From JAKQIM01 sp964633225 (GTDB lineage: Bacteria; Chloroflexota; Anaerolineae; Anaerolineales; UBA4823), in assembly GCA_964633225.1 (NCBI GenBank), contig CAZWFQ010000001.1:163931-227930 (forward strand): a DNA stretch of 64,000 nt, given 5' to 3'. The position numbers and the translations under genes are program-made. Within the stretch, counting starts at the first letter, position 1, and each line of letters starts with the position of its first letter. Below are positions 50,760 to 59,669 of the stretch, piece by piece. Below the pieces are notes generated by a model. It was not told where the DNA came from and made no database searches. It saw only the letters and a program-made list of their open reading frames with translations.

Positions 50760-53700
50760 ATGAAACCGAAATTGATCAAGCAGTTCCATCGTACGATTAA
50801 CCTGTTCCTGACGGCTGTGATGTTGGTTGGGCTGGCCTTTGGCATGGCCCCGGTACAAACAGCCGCTGCCGCCAGTCCACTGTCTCGTGATCTGGCACCG
50901 GCCAATTCTGAAAAGCATGTGACAGATTTGCTTATGCCGGATGGCAGCCTGGACCTGAGCACGGGCTACCGCGGCAGCCTGGACCTGGCAGGCTACCAGG
51001 TGACTGCCGATATGAACGGCGCCTTGCGCCTGGCCCCTGATGCCGAAGGCGATCAGAACTGGGCCCTGGGTTACCAGCTTCCGGGCATGGTGGAATCCTC
51101 CTCCGTCTTGGCTGTTGCCCTGGATGGCGAAGGCCATGCCTACGTGGGCGGCACCTTTTTGAACGCCGGTGGCGATATCAGCGGCGTGACCGATGCAAAC
51201 CACCTGGCGATGTGGGATGGTGTCTCTTGGCACGCGGTGGGCGATGCTGATGGCGATGGTGACGGTGGCGGCGTCGACGGTACTGTGAACAGCCTGCAGG
51301 TCGATGCGAGCGGCAACCTGTACGTGGGCGGCCAATTCTCTTTTGCAGATGGCATTACCACCACCAATATCGCCATGTGGGATGTAGATGGATTGGCCTG
51401 GTCTGACATGGATGGCGGCGTGAACAACGTTGTCTGGACCATGGAATGGGGGCCGGATGGCAACCTGTACGTAGGCGGCAACTTTACATCCGCCGGTGGC
51501 GCCACGGCCGAGCGCCTGGCCATTTGGGATGGCGCGGCCTGGTCTACCCTGACCCCGGATGGTTTGGGGCCCAACGATGATGTGCGGGCGATTGCGTTTG
51601 GGCAGGGCAGCGACATTTATGTTGCCGGTGACTTCATTGGGGTAGCCGGTACATTGGGTATAAACCGTGTGGCACGCTGGACCGGTACGGCCTGGGGGTC
51701 GTTGGCTTCGGGAACGAGCAGCCGCGTGCATGCCCTGGCCTGGGACGGTACCTCTTTGTATGCTGGCGGTGAGTTTACCAGCATCGGGGGAGAGTCTGCC
51801 AGCCGCGTGGCGCGTTGGGACGGCGTTAGCTGGGATGCAGTCGGCGGCGGCTTCAATAACACCGTCTACCAGTTGGCTCTGACTACTGAAGGGCTGTATG
51901 CCGGCGGTGCTTTTACCGCGGATTCAACCAACACAACTACTTATAACCGGATTGCATTGTTAAGTGGCGGCACCTGGGCGCCCCTGGAAGAAAGCGGGGT
52001 GAACGGGGTCAACAATGCCGTGCGCGCCATCGAGCTGGATGACAGCGGGGATCTGTGGCTGGGCGGCAACTTCCTCACTGCCGGCAGCCTGACCGTCAAC
52101 CGTTTCTCGCGCTGGGATGGCGCCAATTGGCTGGCAACTGGCGCCGGCTTGGATAATACCGTCAGGGCCCTGGTCATCGATGCCCAAGGCAATGTCTATG
52201 CCGGCGGCGATTTTGTCGTAGCCGGAGGTGTGACCAGCAATTACGTGGCCATGTGGGATGGTTCGGCATGGCATGACCTGGGCGGCGGGATGAACGGCCG
52301 GGTGTATGCGCTGGCCCTCGACAGCCAGGGCAACCTGTATGCCGGCGGCCAATTTACGCTGGCGGGCGGGGTAAATGCCCTTCACATTGCCATGTGGGAT
52401 GGCGAAAGCTGGTCTCCCCTGGGCAGCGGCTTGAGCAATGCCGATGAATCTGGGCAGGTGAATACGATCCTGGTCGATGACGACGACCACATCTATGCGG
52501 GTGGCACTTTCCTGCTGGCAGGGCCTGGCGGCATCACCCTTAATCGCATTGGTTATTGGAATGGTACCTCCTGGAGCGCCCTGGGCACTGAGCCCAACGT
52601 GGGCATGGGCAATACCGTCAATGACCTGTATTGGGATGGGGCCAACCTCTTTGCGGGCGGGGCATTTACCACCGCCGGCGGCCTGGCAGCCAACTACATT
52701 GCCAAGTGGAACGGCTCGATTTGGGCCCCGATGAATACTGGCACAAACGCCGCCGTCAACGCTGTGACTGGAAACCCTGCCACAGGCGTCGTCTATATCG
52801 GCGGCACTTTCTCCTCTGCCGGTGGAAGCGTAAACCGCCTGGCGTATTGGGATCCGACGCTTTTGCAGTGGAAGGCCTTCGTTGGCACGACAACTGGGGC
52901 TAACAATACTGTCAACGACCTGGTATTTGACGGCACTTACCTCTATGCGCTGGGTCTGTTTACAAACGTGACCGGCGTGGAAACTGACTATGTGGCTAAG
53001 TATGACGGCTCGGCCTGGTATGGCCTGAGTGGCGGCGCCAACGCCGTGCTCAATGCTGCTGCTGCTGCCTCCAACCGTGACCTTTACGTGGGCGGGGCCT
53101 TGACCACGGTGGGTGCTGTGGACGCAAGTGAAGATCCAGATCATATCACTCCTGGTCATTCCTCGAGCAGGATCGGCCAATACATCAACACGGCACCGGT
53201 TGCGGTGGATGACGAGTATGCTGCTAATGAGGATACACCCCTGGTCGTCTTGGAAGCCCAGGGCCTGCTCGACAACGATACCGACCCCAATGCCGACCTG
53301 TTGACGGCCGAGTTGGTGGATCTTCCGGTCAACGGCGAGGTGCAGCTTGAGCTGGATGGCTCCTTCGTTTACACACCCACGCAGGATTTCAACGGTGAAG
53401 ATGTCTTCACCTACTGGGTCTCGGATGGCGGCTTTACCGACACAGGTGTGGTGACCGTCACGGTAGCGCCGGTGAATGATGCCCCGGTGGCAGTTGTGGA
53501 TGCTGTCCTGGTCGAATCGGGCCAGTCGATCACGGTGCCCGCTCCGGGTGTGTTGGCGAATGATATCGATGTGGATGGAGACAGCCTGACGGCAGTGCTC
53601 GACAGCTCGCCGCTTCACGGCGCGTTGACCTTAAACAGCGATGGCTCGTTTATGTATACACCCACTGTGCCCTATGTTGGTAGCGATAGCTTTACTTACC

Positions 53701-55235
53701 ACGCCAACGACGGTGTGTTGAACTCGGAGGTGGTGACCGTTAACATCACCATCCACGAGGTCAATGAGCCGCCCTATGCCGAGCCTGATACGTACAGCAC
53801 GGTTGAAGATACGGTATTGACAGTTGATGCCCCTGGTGTCTTGAGCAACGATAATGATGTCGATAGTGATATCGCAGATCTCACGGCAGAGGTAGATGTG
53901 CCGCCGGCGCACGGTGACCTGGTTTTGAACCTGGATGGGTCTTTTGTCTTTACCCCCGCCCTGGATTACTCTGGCGTGGTCACCTTCACTTACCTGGCCA
54001 GAGACCTGTATGAGTACTCAGATCCGGCCCTGGTGACGATCAATGTCTCTACCACCCCCGATCCGCCGCAAGCCTTCGACGATCACATCGATGCCGTGGA
54101 GGATCATACCCTGATCCTGGCGGCCCCGGGCGTGATGGCCAACGATGTCGATCCAGATGGCGATACCATCACGGCCATTCTGGACGCTGCCCCTGGCAGC
54201 GGCACACTGACTCTTGATCCAGACGGCGCAATGGTCTATGTGCCCGTTGCCAACTTCATCGGCGTGGTTACGTTCACCTACCACGTCAACGATGGGGCGC
54301 TCAACTCGAACATCGCCTCGGCTGTCATCACCGTCGCTGAATTCAACGATACCCCCATTGGCAATCCAGACCATTACACCACCGTCGAAGACGTTTCCTT
54401 CGCGGTTGGGCCGACCGATGGTGTGCTGGCGAACGACACGGACGAAGAGGGCGACAGTCTGACGGTCCAGAAAGTAACAGACCCACAGCATGGCACGCTG
54501 GATTACTTTACTACAGCGGGCGGCTTCCGTTACGTCCCGGATCTCAGCTTTGACGGCGTTGACACCTTCACCTATGCGGTTTTTGATGGCAATTCGTGGT
54601 CGCAGCCGGTCACGGTCACCATTGTAGTGACCGAGATTGGTGATGACCCGGTGGTCATCATCTACGGTGGCGACAGTGGAACTGAGGGTGGTGCAGCTTT
54701 GACCTTCTGGGGCGAGTATACTGACCCGGTTGCCGGCAGCCACACCGTCACCTGGGACTTTGGCGATGGTGACACACAGGTCGGATCTGTCAATGGCTTA
54801 AATGTTGACGACGTAACCCACAGCTTTAAAGACAGCGGGGTGCTCTCGGTGACCTTGAGCGTCGAAAACGTCAATCATGATGTGGGCGAGGCCACCCTTC
54901 TGGTGACGATCGCCAATGTTGCGCCTGTGTTAGGAACCATCGCCAACCAGGCGGTAGACCTTGGCGCACCGGTCAACCTGTCTGGTGCGTTCACCGACCC
55001 CAGCCCCCTGGATACCTTTGTGGTGGATGTGGTTTGGGATGATGGCAACACCGATCAGCTTGACCTGGCGGCTGGTGCGAGAACCTTCGCCCTGAACCAC
55101 ACCTATGCTACGGCTGGAACCTACACGGTTGAGATCACGTTGACGGATGATGACGGCGGCGTGGATACGCTCACGTTGACCGTGATCGTCCGGCCCAACG
55201 AAAGTTTCATCTTCTTGCCGTTCATCTCACGTTAA
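50760..55235 (+). CDS. Secreted beta-propeller/cadherin-like/PKD protein, 1491 residues
   Basis: Paralogue of the preceding gene, larger by about 360 residues. Signal peptide TAVMLVGLAFGMAPVQTAAAA; residues ~90-800 hold propeller repeats of the form NLYVGGQFS.AGG....IAMWDG..W..LG; then five cadherin-like (Big_9/VCBS-type) units of ~95 residues, each with a GVLANDIDVDGDSLTAVL-like core; then two PKD-type units (TWDFGDGDTQVG, DVVWDDGNTDQL). It ends ESFIFLPFISR. AGGAG is eight bases before the ATG. The two genes are separated by 155 bases and appear to come from duplication, with gain of cadherin units here. Probably cell-surface adhesion or matrix. Confidence 0.86.
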   Translation: MKPKLIKQFHRTINLFLTAVMLVGLAFGMAPVQTAAAASPLSRDLAPANSEKHVTDLLMPDGSLDLSTGYRGSLDLAGYQVTADMNGALRLAPDAEGDQNWALGYQLPGMVESSSVLAVALDGEGHAYVGGTFLNAGGDISGVTDANHLAMWDGVSWHAVGDADGDGDGGGVDGTVNSLQVDASGNLYVGGQFSFADGITTTNIAMWDVDGLAWSDMDGGVNNVVWTMEWGPDGNLYVGGNFTSAGGATAERLAIWDGAAWSTLTPDGLGPNDDVRAIAFGQGSDIYVAGDFIGVAGTLGINRVARWTGTAWGSLASGTSSRVHALAWDGTSLYAGGEFTSIGGESASRVARWDGVSWDAVGGGFNNTVYQLALTTEGLYAGGAFTADSTNTTTYNRIALLSGGTWAPLEESGVNGVNNAVRAIELDDSGDLWLGGNFLTAGSLTVNRFSRWDGANWLATGAGLDNTVRALVIDAQGNVYAGGDFVVAGGVTSNYVAMWDGSAWHDLGGGMNGRVYALALDSQGNLYAGGQFTLAGGVNALHIAMWDGESWSPLGSGLSNADESGQVNTILVDDDDHIYAGGTFLLAGPGGITLNRIGYWNGTSWSALGTEPNVGMGNTVNDLYWDGANLFAGGAFTTAGGLAANYIAKWNGSIWAPMNTGTNAAVNAVTGNPATGVVYIGGTFSSAGGSVNRLAYWDPTLLQWKAFVGTTTGANNTVNDLVFDGTYLYALGLFTNVTGVETDYVAKYDGSAWYGLSGGANAVLNAAAAASNRDLYVGGALTTVGAVDASEDPDHITPGHSSSRIGQYINTAPVAVDDEYAANEDTPLVVLEAQGLLDNDTDPNADLLTAELVDLPVNGEVQLELDGSFVYTPTQDFNGEDVFTYWVSDGGFTDTGVVTVTVAPVNDAPVAVVDAVLVESGQSITVPAPGVLANDIDVDGDSLTAVLDSSPLHGALTLNSDGSFMYTPTVPYVGSDSFTYHANDGVLNSEVVTVNITIHEVNEPPYAEPDTYSTVEDTVLTVDAPGVLSNDNDVDSDIADLTAEVDVPPAHGDLVLNLDGSFVFTPALDYSGVVTFTYLARDLYEYSDPALVTINVSTTPDPPQAFDDHIDAVEDHTLILAAPGVMANDVDPDGDTITAILDAAPGSGTLTLDPDGAMVYVPVANFIGVVTFTYHVNDGALNSNIASAVITVAEFNDTPIGNPDHYTTVEDVSFAVGPTDGVLANDTDEEGDSLTVQKVTDPQHGTLDYFTTAGGFRYVPDLSFDGVDTFTYAVFDGNSWSQPVTVTIVVTEIGDDPVVIIYGGDSGTEGGAALTFWGEYTDPVAGSHTVTWDFGDGDTQVGSVNGLNVDDVTHSFKDSGVLSVTLSVENVNHDVGEATLLVTIANVAPVLGTIANQAVDLGAPVNLSGAFTDPSPLDTFVVDVVWDDGNTDQLDLAAGARTFALNHTYATAGTYTVEITLTDDDGGVDTLTLTVIVRPNESFIFLPFISR

Positions 55236-55255
55236 GTGTCGCTAGCGCATCTTTC

Positions 55256-55287
55256 GGGAGCGATGACCATGCATGGTCATCGCTCCC
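55256..55287. terminator. Perfect 32-base palindrome after the giant protein gene
   Basis: GGGAGCGATGACCATG is followed immediately by its exact complement, 16+16 bases. As RNA it would fold into a strong hairpin with a small loop; the following CTTCTTT gives a modest T-run. It separates the giant gene from the aminotransferase gene and is probably a terminator. Confidence 0.75.
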
Positions 55288-55309
55288 TGCTTCTTTGGAA
55301 GGGTATCTC

Positions 55310-56473
55310 ATGAAAGACCGAAAACTGCTCATGATCCCCGGCCCGATCGAATTTGAGCCGGCTGTGCTCTCGGCCTTGGGGGCGCCTACCACCAGCCACG
55401 TGGCGGCCAATTTTATCGCAGCCTTTGGGCAAGCGCTGGAGCGTTTGCGCCAGGTTTTCCTCTCGCCCCAGGGCCAGCCCTTTGTGCTGGCTGGCTCGGG
55501 CACCCTGGCAATGGACTGTGCCGGGGCCAACCTGGTGGAGCCGGGCGATCGGGCCCTGGTGGTCAACACCGGCTACTTCAGCGATCGCTTTGCTGCCCTG
55601 CTGGAACGCTATGGGGCCCAGGTAACCCAGGTGGGGGCTGCGGTAGGTGGGCAGCCGGCCCTGGAAGATGTAGAAGCGGCCCTGCGCCAGGCGGAATATA
55701 AGCTGGTGACCATCACGCATGTAGATACCTCAACGGCTGTGCTGGCCGATGTGCAGGGCCTGGCTGGGCTGGCGCGCCAATACGGAGCCCTGGTGGTCGT
55801 CGATGGCGTGTGTTCGCTGGCTGGCGAAGCGCTGCGCATGGATGATTGGGGTATAGACCTGGCCCTGACCGCCTCGCAGAAGGCCATCGGTGTGCCGCCT
55901 GGCCTGGCCTTGTTGGTGGCTGGGCCGCGGGCGTTGGAGGCTTTTAAGCGGCGTAAGACCCTGGTGCAGAATTATTATGCCGATTGGACCCATTGGCTGC
56001 CGGTGATGCAGGCCTATGAAGCCCGCCAGGCGGCTTACTTTGGCACGCCGGCGGTTAACCTGGTTTGGGCCCTCAATGCCAGCCTGGGGTTGATCTTAGA
56101 AGAGGGCCTGCCGGCCCGCTTTGAGCGGCATGTGGCTTTAGGCCGGGCCAGCCAGGCAGCCATGGCCGCCCTGGGGTTAAAGCAGGTGCCGCTGCAGCCC
56201 GATTTGGCGGCGCATACGCTCTCGGCGCCGCGCTACCCTGCGAGCATCCAGGGGCCTGAGTTCCTGGCCCAGGTTTCAAAGGCCGGCGTGACCCTGGCGG
56301 GCGGCTTGCACCCAGCCATTAAGGCCAATTATTTCCGTATTGGGCATATGGGCGCCGCCACGTTGGGCGATATCCTCGCCACCTACAGTGCCATCGAGAC
56401 GGCCCTGCGCGCCTGCGGCTACAACGTTTTTCTACCGGGGGTGGGTGTGGCTGCGGCACAGGCAGCTTATTGA
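55310..56473 (+). CDS. Class V aminotransferase (alanine/serine-glyoxylate aminotransferase family)
   Basis: A 387-residue PLP enzyme close to alanine-glyoxylate and serine-glyoxylate aminotransferases: LLMIPGPIEFEPAVLSALG, FVLAGSGTLAMD (phosphate loop), VNTGYFSDRFAALLE, THVDTSTAVLADV, VVDGVCSLAGEALRMDDWGID and the PLP lysine in LALTASQKAIGVPPGLAL. The ATG at 55310 with GGAAGG ahead is chosen over one five codons earlier. It probably moves amino groups between glyoxylate and alanine or serine. Its stop overlaps that of the converging AcnX gene by seven bases; it is not obviously linked to it by function. Confidence 0.9.
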   Translation: MKDRKLLMIPGPIEFEPAVLSALGAPTTSHVAANFIAAFGQALERLRQVFLSPQGQPFVLAGSGTLAMDCAGANLVEPGDRALVVNTGYFSDRFAALLERYGAQVTQVGAAVGGQPALEDVEAALRQAEYKLVTITHVDTSTAVLADVQGLAGLARQYGALVVVDGVCSLAGEALRMDDWGIDLALTASQKAIGVPPGLALLVAGPRALEAFKRRKTLVQNYYADWTHWLPVMQAYEARQAAYFGTPAVNLVWALNASLGLILEEGLPARFERHVALGRASQAAMAALGLKQVPLQPDLAAHTLSAPRYPASIQGPEFLAQVSKAGVTLAGGLHPAIKANYFRIGHMGAATLGDILATYSAIETALRACGYNVFLPGVGVAAAQAAY

Positions 56474-57672
56474 CGAGGTTTTAAGGCCAGGCCAACCACC
56501 TCTTCGAAGGGTAAATAGAGTGTCTTGAACTTGTTCTTGGCGGAGGCGTAATAGCAGGCCTTGGCACTGTCAGTTGCCAGGGCGGTGAAGCGGCCTTTGA
56601 TGGGGGCCACCACGCAGCAGGTATCGGCGGCCATCTTGGCTCCAGCCGCCTCGATCACCTGCGTATAGCCCATGCGGTCTGCCATCTGCTTGACCGGGCG
56701 GGCCGTGGTGATCCAGAATTCTCTTGCCACCTGTTGCCCTTGCAGCAGTTCTGCAATGCGGCGCACTTCGGGCAGGCTGAGGTGCGGGCAGCCCAGGCTG
56801 ACAAAATCCACCTCCGCAGGGTCGGCATCATTCAATGCCCTCACCGCGCCATCGAGTGCGGCCTGGGTGATGGTGATGGATTCGGTCGGCGGGGGGTAGA
56901 GACCGGCTTCAGGCGTGATGCCTTTAATATGAAATAGTGCGGCGCCGCCGTAAGTTGCCAGGCTGGCGCAGAAGGATTTTAACCCTTCCAGAGGCGCGGC
57001 AGCCAGCCCGCACAGGTAGGGCACGGCTTTGCTGGCTTCAATATGTTCGCCGATGACCCGCCCCAGGGCGCCGAATTCATAAGTTTGTGCCACCCGGGCC
57101 TGCACGTTCACCGTCAGCCTGGGCCGGCGTTCAGCTTCCAGGTGGTAGCCGTAAGCTGGCACCCGCCCGGTGAGGGCTGCCGCCAGTGCGCTGGGCCCGC
57201 CCTCGCGGTTGCTGCGCGCCCCTAAAACGGCGTTGGCGTAACACACCGCACTGCTCTCAGACCAGGCAATGTGTTCCCCGAAGTGCGGCAGGTTGCCCAC
57301 CAGGTAAGGGGTGCAGGTGCAGGTGGTGGTGACCCCCATGCGGGCAAAGGCATCCAGCACGCGCTGTTGTTTCTTGGCAAAATCGGCTGAGATGCCCAGG
57401 CTTTGCCAGTTTTCGGTATCCATGCCAGCCGGATTGAGGGTGGTGAAGGCGCGCACCTGGCCCCCGCCCTCGGCCATTTCTAGCAAGAACTGCAACCCAG
57501 CCTCGCCCAGGTTATCGTAACTGACCCCGGCGATCTGCACCGAATTGACCGGGATCAGGTGCTCGGCGCCGTAGATGCTCCCCAATGCGGTGAGGATCTG
57601 CATGGCTTTCTGCGCTGCGCGGCCGTTCTGGCCTTGAAGCATGGCATTTTCTTCGGGGGTCAGGTGCATCAT
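56467..57672 (-). CDS. AcnX large subunit, probable phosphomevalonate dehydratase large subunit
   Basis: A 401-residue protein of the AcnX (DUF521) family of the aconitase superfamily: HLTPEENAMLQGQNG, IPVNSVQIAGVSYDNLGEAG, TLNPAGMD, TTTCTCTPYLVGN, SSAVCYANAVLGARSNREGG, VSLGCPHLS and MAADTCCVVAP. The cysteines in the CTCTPY, GCPH and CC blocks are candidates for 4Fe-4S ligands. Members dehydrate mevalonate 5-phosphate to anhydromevalonate phosphate (archaea) or hydroxyproline (some bacteria). The UbiD-type decarboxylase gene lies directly upstream, five bases from this start (ATGATG at 57672), which favours the mevalonate role. Small subunit at 42306. Start chosen at the first ATG after the UbiD stop. 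Confidence 0.88.
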   Translation of the reverse strand: MMHLTPEENAMLQGQNGRAAQKAMQILTALGSIYGAEHLIPVNSVQIAGVSYDNLGEAGLQFLLEMAEGGGQVRAFTTLNPAGMDTENWQSLGISADFAKKQQRVLDAFARMGVTTTCTCTPYLVGNLPHFGEHIAWSESSAVCYANAVLGARSNREGGPSALAAALTGRVPAYGYHLEAERRPRLTVNVQARVAQTYEFGALGRVIGEHIEASKAVPYLCGLAAAPLEGLKSFCASLATYGGAALFHIKGITPEAGLYPPPTESITITQAALDGAVRALNDADPAEVDFVSLGCPHLSLPEVRRIAELLQGQQVAREFWITTARPVKQMADRMGYTQVIEAAGAKMAADTCCVVAPIKGRFTALATDSAKACYYASAKNKFKTLYLPFEEVVGLALKPRQ

Positions 57673-57676
57673 CAGA

Positions 57677-58996
57677 TCAGTCCTGGTTGTCGAACCCTTG
57701 TAAAAACTTTTTGACATCCACCGCCGGGAAGACAGCCTTGGCGAAGGATTTTCCCTGCGTCTCGAGCGGATGGGTCAGGTCGAAGCCCAATTTGGTGGTC
57801 AGATGCGTACCCGGTTCAGAGCTGGGATCCAGGCTGGAGCCTTGCTCCTTCTCTCTGATGGTCAGGCCCACGTCACCCTGGAAGCGGGTGGCCATGGCCC
57901 ATTCCACATCCAATGGGTCATAGATGTTGATATCCTTATCAACCACAAAAACATGTTTGCAAGAGCGGTGCCCATTGAAGGCGGCCTGGATGGCTTTGAG
58001 GCCATCATCTTCGGCTTGTTTATCGATCTGGACGATGGCGTGCAGCCACGAACATCCACCCGGGTTGACGTTCACATCCAGGCACTTGACTACCCGGTTG
58101 ACTGCCTGGAAGATGGTGGGCTCCCGCGGCATGCCCATCAGCAGTTTATGCTCCAGCGCACCCGGCAAGAGGGCCTGCCAGATGGCATCTCGACGGTGGG
58201 TGATCGTTTTGACCACGAAGACCGGCTCCTGGCGGACTACATCGTAAGTCTCGGTCAGGTCTACAAAGGGGCCTTCGGCATGCCGTCGGCCGCGGTAAAC
58301 GGTGCCTTCGAGCACGAATTCGGTTTCGGCGGGCACATCCACATCCACCGTTAGAGCCTTGACCACTGGTAGAGGTTGTAGCGCGTTGGCAATCTCCATC
58401 TCGTTCACGCCCAGCGCCACCGATGTGGCCGCTGCGACCAGCACGGTTGGGGCGCACCCAATGCAAACTGCCACGTCTACCGCCCCCATCTCGTTCAGGT
58501 AAGCATCGAAATGGCGGCCTTTGACCACGCGCACAGCCATCTCGGTGGGCGAAATCTGCATCAGGCGGTGGAAATCCATATTTTGACCATGCTGGGGGTG
58601 GCGGGCAATGACCACGCCTGAGCTGATGTAAGGGCCGCCGTCTTCCAGGCAGTGCCGTAAGATGGGCAGGCCGTCCAGATCGGGCTGCTCAATGGTCACT
58701 TCCTGGCAGGGGGCCTGGCTGACGCGCCTGTAAGCACAAGGAGATTGAATGGCCTGGACGATGCGGGGGATGATTTGTTCGATCGGAATCCCCAGGTAGT
58801 CGGCGAAACTGGCTTTTGAGCACAACAGGTTGCCGATCACACGGAAAGGGCTGCCAGTGACCTGTTCAAAGAGCAAAGGACGCGGTTCAAGCTGCTTTAG
58901 CAGTCCTGCAATTTCAAAACTAGGTGAGGCAGGTGGACGGATGTGCAGTAGTTCTCTGCGCTGTTCCAGTTGGTCAAGATACGTACGCAAGCTCAT
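57677..58996 (-). CDS. UbiD-family decarboxylase, probable anhydromevalonate phosphate decarboxylase
   Basis: A 439-residue UbiD-family protein, shorter than E. coli UbiD. It needs prenylated FMN made by UbiX. Motifs: LRTYLDQLEQRRELL, LLFEQVTGSPFRVIGNLLC, GGPYISSGVVIARHPQHGQN, EFVLEGTVYRGRRHAEGPFVDLTETYD with the two active-site acids, and VDVNVNPGGCSWLHAIVQI. Beside AcnX it fits the archaeal mevalonate branch, in which anhydromevalonate phosphate is decarboxylated to isopentenyl phosphate. Other UbiD proteins act on aromatic acids, so this is inference from context. GGAG precedes the ATG. Its gene and the RRM gene are divergent. Confidence 0.85.
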   Translation of the reverse strand: MSLRTYLDQLEQRRELLHIRPPASPSFEIAGLLKQLEPRPLLFEQVTGSPFRVIGNLLCSKASFADYLGIPIEQIIPRIVQAIQSPCAYRRVSQAPCQEVTIEQPDLDGLPILRHCLEDGGPYISSGVVIARHPQHGQNMDFHRLMQISPTEMAVRVVKGRHFDAYLNEMGAVDVAVCIGCAPTVLVAAATSVALGVNEMEIANALQPLPVVKALTVDVDVPAETEFVLEGTVYRGRRHAEGPFVDLTETYDVVRQEPVFVVKTITHRRDAIWQALLPGALEHKLLMGMPREPTIFQAVNRVVKCLDVNVNPGGCSWLHAIVQIDKQAEDDGLKAIQAAFNGHRSCKHVFVVDKDINIYDPLDVEWAMATRFQGDVGLTIREKEQGSSLDPSSEPGTHLTTKLGFDLTHPLETQGKSFAKAVFPAVDVKKFLQGFDNQD

Positions 58997-59031
58997 AGAG
59001 TGCTCTCCAGGGCCTATTGTATCAAATTAAG

Positions 59032-59060
59032 TTGACGCTTCAGTCAGGGTGTGATATATT
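59032..59060 (+). promoter_or_regulatory. Strong promoter of the RRM protein gene
   Basis: TTGACG (59032-59037), 17-base spacer, TATATT (59055-59060): close to vegetative consensus. Expected start near 59067, leaving a ~100-base leader. Confidence 0.7.
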
Positions 59061-59168
59061 GAATTTGACCAGAAGGTGCGTAAGCGTGGTTTTGCTGTCA
59101 GATTCCTTTGAGGCTGGTGGCAAATTTTTTTTATCCAGTTTTTACCAAGACGAAGAGAGGAAGAAAAC

Positions 59169-59579
59169 ATGGAAGTCAAGCTGTATGTAGGGAATCTGTC
59201 ATTCTCAACCACCGAAGAGCAGTTGCAATCTTTATTTGCCCAGGCCGGTACGGTAGTTTCAGTAGCGATCATCCGCGACCGGGACTCAGGTGCATCGCGC
59301 GGTTTCGCGTTTGTGGGCATGAATACATTGGCCGAGGCGCAAAAGGCGATCTCGATGTTCAATGCATATAATATGGACGATCGTGAGCTTAAGGTCAACA
59401 TGGCCAAGCCGCGCGAAGAACGCCCCAGCGGTGGATACGGTGGCGGCGGTGGCGGCGGCGGTGGATATGGTAGAGGCGGCTACGGTGGTGGACGTGGTGG
59501 TAGTGGTGGCCGCGGCGGGCCGGGTGGTGGTGATCGCCAACGACGCAGTGGCGGCGGTGGCGGCACGCGCCGTTATTAA
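59169..59579 (+). CDS. Glycine-rich RNA-binding protein with one RRM domain
   Basis: A 136-residue protein. Residues 1-82 form an RNA recognition motif with RNP2 (KLYVGNLSF) and RNP1 (SRGFAFVGM), both intact aromatic sites. From residue 90 on the chain is Gly/Arg/Tyr-rich (GGYGRGGYGGGRGG), like cold-response RNA-binding proteins of cyanobacteria and plants. Such bacterial proteins bind mRNA and are often cold-induced; that is family knowledge. AGAGGA lies ahead of the ATG, in a leader of ~100 bases that starts at a near-consensus promoter. A strong terminator follows, so it is a single-gene, likely highly expressed unit. Confidence 0.93.
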   Translation: MEVKLYVGNLSFSTTEEQLQSLFAQAGTVVSVAIIRDRDSGASRGFAFVGMNTLAEAQKAISMFNAYNMDDRELKVNMAKPREERPSGGYGGGGGGGGGYGRGGYGGGRGGSGGRGGPGGGDRQRRSGGGGGTRRY

Positions 59580-59603
59580 GATACCTGCATAATCTAACCT
59601 AAC

Positions 59604-59643
59604 AGCGGGGCTGTCCCAAATACTATTTTGGGATAGCCCCGCT
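59604..59643. terminator. Terminator between the RRM and cpaF genes
   Basis: A 17-bp stem (AGCGGGGCTGTCCCAAA with its complement, one G-T pair) around loop TACTAT, followed by TATTTTAT on the plus strand. The converging cpaF gene ends at 59670, so it probably acts both ways. Confidence 0.9.
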
Positions 59644-59669
59644 TATTTTATCTGAAACAACCGGATCGG

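Noticed and set aside
51960..53618. 552-codon open frame antisense to the 1491-residue protein
   Set aside because: A by-product of GC-rich repeated codons; composition is His/Arg/Gln-rich with no domain, and the sense strand is clearly coding.
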